A DNA stretch of 64,000 nucleotides from NCBI RefSeq assembly GCF_014192335.1, contig NZ_JACHXU010000021.1:82335-146334 (forward strand), in the 5' to 3' direction. Of the stretch, positions 61,301-64,000 are shown one piece after another (within the stretch, counting starts at the first letter, position 1; each line of letters begins with the position of its first letter). Origin of the DNA: Aporhodopirellula rubra (lineage in GTDB: Bacteria > Planctomycetota > Planctomycetia > Pirellulales > Pirellulaceae). The position numbers and the translations under genes are program-made. The notes under the pieces were generated by a model, which saw only the letters and a list, made by a program, of their open reading frames with translations, did not search any database and was not told the origin of the DNA.

Positions 61301-63359
61301 GCTGAGAAACGTCGACGCGTGCCGTCGTGGATTGCCCCGGTGTGACCGAATCAGCCGCCTCGAACGAAACGATCATCAGGGACACGCCACGGTCATCTTT
61401 GACGACCGGTTTCGCCGTCAAATCCAATACCCGTGCGTTGCCCAACGCAACCGATCCCATCGTGATGCCCGAATAGACGACTTGATCCTTGTCTCTTTGG
61501 CAATGTTGAATAGCGGCTCCTAATGATGGCTTTAAATCGGGGCGAATCATGTCAACTAGCAAGTCTGAATGCCGCCCCGATTGCATTTGCAAGAACTCGC
61601 CACCACCGGCAAACGTGTGCAACAAACGCCCATCTCCGTCGATTAAAAAGCCGGCCGGCAAAACGGATTCAAGAATCGCATCGTAAGCCTTCTGCAGATG
61701 TGTTTCGGGCAACTTTGGCGATCGCAGCGATCCAGTACGACTGGTTCCCCTGCCAGTGCCAAACGCAAAGTCTGCTGGCCTGTTCGGGTGACCCGCGATG
61801 CTCAGAGCGTGCCGCTTCGCCTCGGCGCGGTTAGCCGCCAACTGCACGTCCTTCAGTTTGCGAAACAACCGCCAGCGAGCGTTAACCTCATCGAATTCTT
61901 CCTCCAGTTCACCAATCGTCTCGCTCGATCCGAGAAACAAGAATCCGCCGGTCGCCAGTGCGAAATGAAAGAGTGCTAAGCACTTCGTTTGGGCGGGTGG
62001 TTGCAGATAGATCAACAAGTTGCGGCACGTTACCAAATCCATCCGCGTAAACGGGGCATCCTTCATCAGGTCGTGCTGGACGAATACGATCCGCTGCCGA
62101 ATCCGCGGGACAACCTGGTATGTTTCGTTATGCTCGATGAAATACTTGTCAATCTTGTCCTGCGGTAATACCTGCACCGCCTCCTTCGTAAACACTCCCA
62201 CGGCCGCCTTGTCGATGGCGGCACGATGAGCATCTGTCGCAAAGAGCTTGAAGCGCACCTTCTTCTCAAGGCGTTCGATTGCTTCATCAAGCATGAAAGC
62301 AATCGTGTACGCCTCTTCGCCTGTCGCGCAACCAGCGACCCAGATACGGACTTCGGCGTCGTCACTCTTTCCCGCCAAAATTTTAGTAAGGGCCTCGTGT
62401 TGCAGGATCTCAAACGCTTCACGATTGCGATAGAAAGTCGTCACACCAATGAGCAAGTCCGCCAACAGCGAGTCACGCTCCTGCGCGTCCGCGTCGATCA
62501 GGTCCGCATATGCCTCAAGCGAATCCTGACCGATTAGTTGCTGGCGTCGCAGGATCCGACGAAGGACTTGCTCCGGCTTGTAGATCGAAAAGTCAATTTT
62601 CGAGTGCTCACGTAATCGTTCCAGGATTGCGTGACTCGCGGGGTCGCCATCCCCCGTCATCTCCAATTGCTCGACCTGTTCGCGAGAAAGTGATTGCCGA
62701 ACGTAGCGAACCAACGCATCGGCCAGATCGGCTGGCGGAAGAACCACATCGACAAGTCCAGTGGAAATCGCTCTTTCCGGCATGCTGTCGAACTTGCAAG
62801 ATCGAGGGTCCTGGGCCATCACCAGCCCGCCGGTGCGATGAACATCCACGATGCCCGCCGACCCGTCGCCACCCGTGCCAGACAAAATCATCGCAATGCC
62901 GAAGCGGCCCTGATCCTGAGCCATCGACAAAAGAAAGTGGTCGATTGGCAGCGAGAGTTGATCTTCATCAGAACGGTCCGCCAAGAACAGGCGCCGATTC
63001 TGCATCACCATCTCTTTGCCCGGTGGAATCAGATAGACATGATCTGCCTCAACCTGCACTCCGTCCTCTGATTCACGGACGATTGCGATTGGCATGTCCG
63101 TCACCCGAGCAAGTAACTCAGGCATTCGGCTTTCATGCTGGGGCGATAGGTGCTGGATCACAACGTACGCAACGCCCAAGTCATTCGGGACACTTGCGAA
63201 AAATACCTGCAGAGGCTCTAGCCCGCCTGCGGACGCGCCGAGCGTGCAGACGTGGAACTCGCAACCATTGTTCGGCGACGCGGGTTGGTCTGCCAAACCC
63301 GCGGTAGCGGAATCGTCGGGGCAGTTCGACGCGGGATCAGAATCGGAATGTTCGGTCAT
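58326..63359 (-). CDS. CheB-CheR-PAS-GAF-hybrid histidine kinase-receiver
   Basis: The 1677-residue protein from ATG 63359 (MTEHSDSDPASNCPDDS) has CheB (about 33-220) with Ser43 in LGASAGGLEPL, His70 in VVIQHLSPQH and Asp165 in GTGGDGS, so the esterase looks intact. CheR follows (about 240-500; RIWVAGCATGEEAYTIAFML, CRNLLIYLQ). A coiled coil (about 695-770) of ESSNEELQATNEEMVSSNEE-type heptads comes next, then PAS (about 770-880, 885-1000), a GAF-like region (about 1010-1180), PAS (about 1190-1295), HisKA with His1320 in FLANVSHDVRTPMTSVIG, HATPase and a receiver (LLAEDTRGIQFLVEKI; ALILDMQMPVLDGYQ; FVPKPID). It is divergent from csrA. No chemoreceptor is nearby. Confidence 0.93.
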   Translation of the reverse strand: MTEHSDSDPASNCPDDSATAGLADQPASPNNGCEFHVCTLGASAGGLEPLQVFFASVPNDLGVAYVVIQHLSPQHESRMPELLARVTDMPIAIVRESEDGVQVEADHVYLIPPGKEMVMQNRRLFLADRSDEDQLSLPIDHFLLSMAQDQGRFGIAMILSGTGGDGSAGIVDVHRTGGLVMAQDPRSCKFDSMPERAISTGLVDVVLPPADLADALVRYVRQSLSREQVEQLEMTGDGDPASHAILERLREHSKIDFSIYKPEQVLRRILRRQQLIGQDSLEAYADLIDADAQERDSLLADLLIGVTTFYRNREAFEILQHEALTKILAGKSDDAEVRIWVAGCATGEEAYTIAFMLDEAIERLEKKVRFKLFATDAHRAAIDKAAVGVFTKEAVQVLPQDKIDKYFIEHNETYQVVPRIRQRIVFVQHDLMKDAPFTRMDLVTCRNLLIYLQPPAQTKCLALFHFALATGGFLFLGSSETIGELEEEFDEVNARWRLFRKLKDVQLAANRAEAKRHALSIAGHPNRPADFAFGTGRGTSRTGSLRSPKLPETHLQKAYDAILESVLPAGFLIDGDGRLLHTFAGGGEFLQMQSGRHSDLLVDMIRPDLKPSLGAAIQHCQRDKDQVVYSGITMGSVALGNARVLDLTAKPVVKDDRGVSLMIVSFEAADSVTPGQSTTARVDVSQQTSDSLSVLQNELSFTRENLQATIEELESSNEELQATNEEMVSSNEELQSTNEELQSVNEELHTVNAEYHRKIAQLQDADDDMDNLLRASEVSVLFLDKDLCIRRFTPNLALQFGLRTVDMGRPITSFQTPFVPERLLDAFRGVLDERTSVDQELELPDGRVFSVHVTPFDSSTIADGVVVNYVDSTNIRQKEDAAKRWASIVESTADCIIAMDLACSITQWNPAATSLYGWSHEEAIGRNFYDLVVPREERGTMAMRIEQVRSDQVSTQLDSERVTRDGTRLDIMARLSPVFGSHGIVGISSIERDITSYRRQSRLRKFEEQVRANSFVDGKRREGWRELADVASETMKSRCLWIWRVDGLTGELNDEFSSFGDFEDQWLKDNRLDLPNLAARVRATGKQVQRAIQKAPPPAASQDSAGDNRRNHDPGRPWRLILKPLIHKENCVGVIGVLVAIPENEELDEVRSTLMAVAKSLAIQIYDDNRLEELIRISDIVENASDFIGTCDALGRMMSINRAGRLLTGMGLDEDLSGVTIGDLHSPESRDRVMTEGVPDATRTGHWNGETELVDRKGNRLPISELITSHRDEVGRVRYFSIMGHVISNEKGVQRRLEELIRETRQVSDMKTTFLANVSHDVRTPMTSVIGMAELLIEQKLTPEQEAMAVSIRDSGLFVTTLLNDLMDLSKVESGKLAINAVPTDLQSLLQEIERAFAPVAAGVGLRFVVELSELPSMLVSLDPTRVRQIIENLISNAIKFTDEGEVRLETTSENERLSIRVIDSGVGIENSMLSSVFDPYTQSSPTSTRRVRGAGLGLAISRRIAERMDGELLVESERGVGSRFTLRLPVNAAVASDADQSSSDFDYPAAEKPLAGKRVLLAEDTRGIQFLVEKILSREEVQVDVVDNGRLAVDRIQAQASIYDALILDMQMPVLDGYQAAREIRERGVKLPIIAMTASTMQEEQTASLDAGCDRFVPKPIDQAELLTVLWQLIRD

Positions 63360-63787
63360 ATTAAATGTCAGGCTTTGTTGGTGGGGGAGAAAATCTCCCC
63401 CGATGCATTCGTTTTGCAAAGTTCTCTTCGTTAAGCTTTGTCAGTCGTCGACGCCGCTTCTGCGTCTGAGACAGCAAGCCGCTGGTCGATTGCCGACCGC
63501 AATGGTCGGCAATAGGCCAATCGAGCGAATCCCGCAACTTCCATTACATTGGGGTTTATTGAATTGCGACCAAGCGTCAGAATCACACGTCTCGGCGGTG
63601 ACCAAGGATTGCATTATTGATGCCAATCCACTGCCGTACTAAATCGCGAATGCGAATCGCGGCCTCGAGTGATACAAACCACGAATGAATGCGGAGCAAG
63701 GAAGCTTCTTTCATCGTTCGTCCTCAACGCACGGAGTAGCGGCGAGGGCGAGCATTTTACCCGCCTCAAAGGCAAAAGGAGCTTGCT
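63360..63787. promoter_or_regulatory. Divergent intergenic region between the large kinase and csrA
   Basis: Promoters of both flanking genes must lie here. A perfect 10-bp hairpin (63489-63498 with 63504-63513, loop GCAAT) is the only strong structure. AAAGGAG precedes the csrA ATG. No other gene is seen. Confidence 0.6.
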
Positions 63788-64000
63788 ATGTTGGTTCTTT
63801 CGCGTGGCCAAAACGATCGGATCGTTTTTCCATCCCTCGGTATTTCGGTCGAGGTCCTTAAAATCAACGGGTCTCGAGCGTCTCTCGGCGTCGTTGCCCC
63901 GAAAGGTAACCGTTCACAGCCCGGTTCAATGAATCAGGCGGCAGCAGGGGCGCTTGGCTCAGATATTTTTGGCAGGAGAGATGGTGCGGCATCACCGGAG
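63788..64000 (+). CDS. csrA: CsrA-family RNA-binding regulator, 3' end beyond the window
   Basis: ATG 63788 follows an ideal AAAGGAG Shine-Dalgarno at 7 bases. Translation reads MLVLSRGQNDRIVFPSLGIS, then VEVLKINGSRASLGVVAPKG, matching the CsrA/RsmA opening 'MLVLSR...I.I...I.V.VL.I.G..VRLGI.AP'. After APKG the sequence departs from the usual 'xxVHRxE' and continues as a Gly/Ala/Ser-rich tail to the edge, without a stop. CsrA dimers bind GGA sites in mRNA leaders and control translation and stability. The strong match of the first 40 residues makes the assignment firm, but the C-terminus is atypical. Confidence 0.85.
   Translation, partial: MLVLSRGQNDRIVFPSLGISVEVLKINGSRASLGVVAPKGNRSQPGSMNQAAAGALGSDIFGRRDGAASPE

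Noticed and set aside
63669..63932. Plus-strand 87-codon frame over the csrA start
   Set aside because: It is out of frame with the CsrA match, and the CsrA frame has the ideal ribosome site.
1..64000. CRISPR array, tRNA or rRNA genes
   Set aside because: No regularly spaced repeats, and no tRNA or rRNA signature was noticed when reading both strands.

Overview
The window looks like a chromosomal segment of a Rhodopirellula-type planctomycete (family Pirellulaceae). The reasons are a DUF1559 protein with a type IV-pilin-like N-terminus, a TPR/FG-GAP/UnbV lipoprotein, a DUF1552 fragment, beta-helix proteins, abundant hybrid histidine kinases and moderate GC content. No rRNA, tRNA or CRISPR array was seen. 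A gene of unknown function runs off the left edge, and a csrA-type gene that is easily missed runs off the right edge.

Layout. (1) 0.5-8.3 kb: a zinc-peptidase/RecQ pair, a PRC-barrel protein, the relic of a short-chain dehydrogenase, a DUF1328 membrane peptide, and two overlapping photolyase genes of different subfamilies. (2) 8.3-14.3 kb: a decay zone with an amber-interrupted REP-type transposase, a 5'-truncated beta-helix gene, an intact secreted beta-helix protein, and a deletion scar joining a DUF1552 fragment to a glycoside-hydrolase fragment. (3) 14.4-26.5 kb: a same-strand alpha-glucan block (malQ, a protein with two GH13 catalytic domains, an SLC45-like transporter, a XylR-type regulator, a TPR/UnbV lipoprotein). 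(4) 26.5-29.8 kb: a small lipoprotein, DUF1559 and an insertion sequence whose transposase appears frameshifted at an A6 run. (5) 30-35.4 kb: membrane and stress genes (DUF998-like, EEP phosphatase-like, a five-gene CsbD/DUF3618/holin-X set, YihY). (6) 35.4-46.3 kb: two paralogous hybrid kinases flanking an MscK-like channel and a nitrilase-family hydrolase; the second kinase carries CheB and CheR domains. (7) 46.4-50.3 kb: an Anbu proteasome-homologue operon (24-aa membrane peptide, anbu, transglutaminase) in which the transglutaminase is cut by a 2.2-kb IS110-type element; removing the element and one 3-bp repeat restores a 280-codon frame. (8) 50.4-58.1 kb: DUF3309, a small lipoprotein, stand-alone CheB, a modified AI-2E-type transporter overlapping a CHASE3 hybrid kinase, a response regulator and a PmtA-like methyltransferase. 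(9) 58.3-63.4 kb: a 1677-aa CheB-CheR-PAS-GAF-kinase-receiver protein, divergent from csrA.

How the parts may work together (inference): DNA photorepair, CsbD/DUF883-like envelope proteins, DUF1328/DUF3309 peptides, a mechanosensitive channel and non-chemotactic CheB/CheR kinases resemble a general stress and envelope island. The alpha-glucan block is a separate carbohydrate module. Starts were chosen from Shine-Dalgarno-like sequence, signal peptides and family N-termini. Family assignments come from reading motifs by eye, not from database searches.
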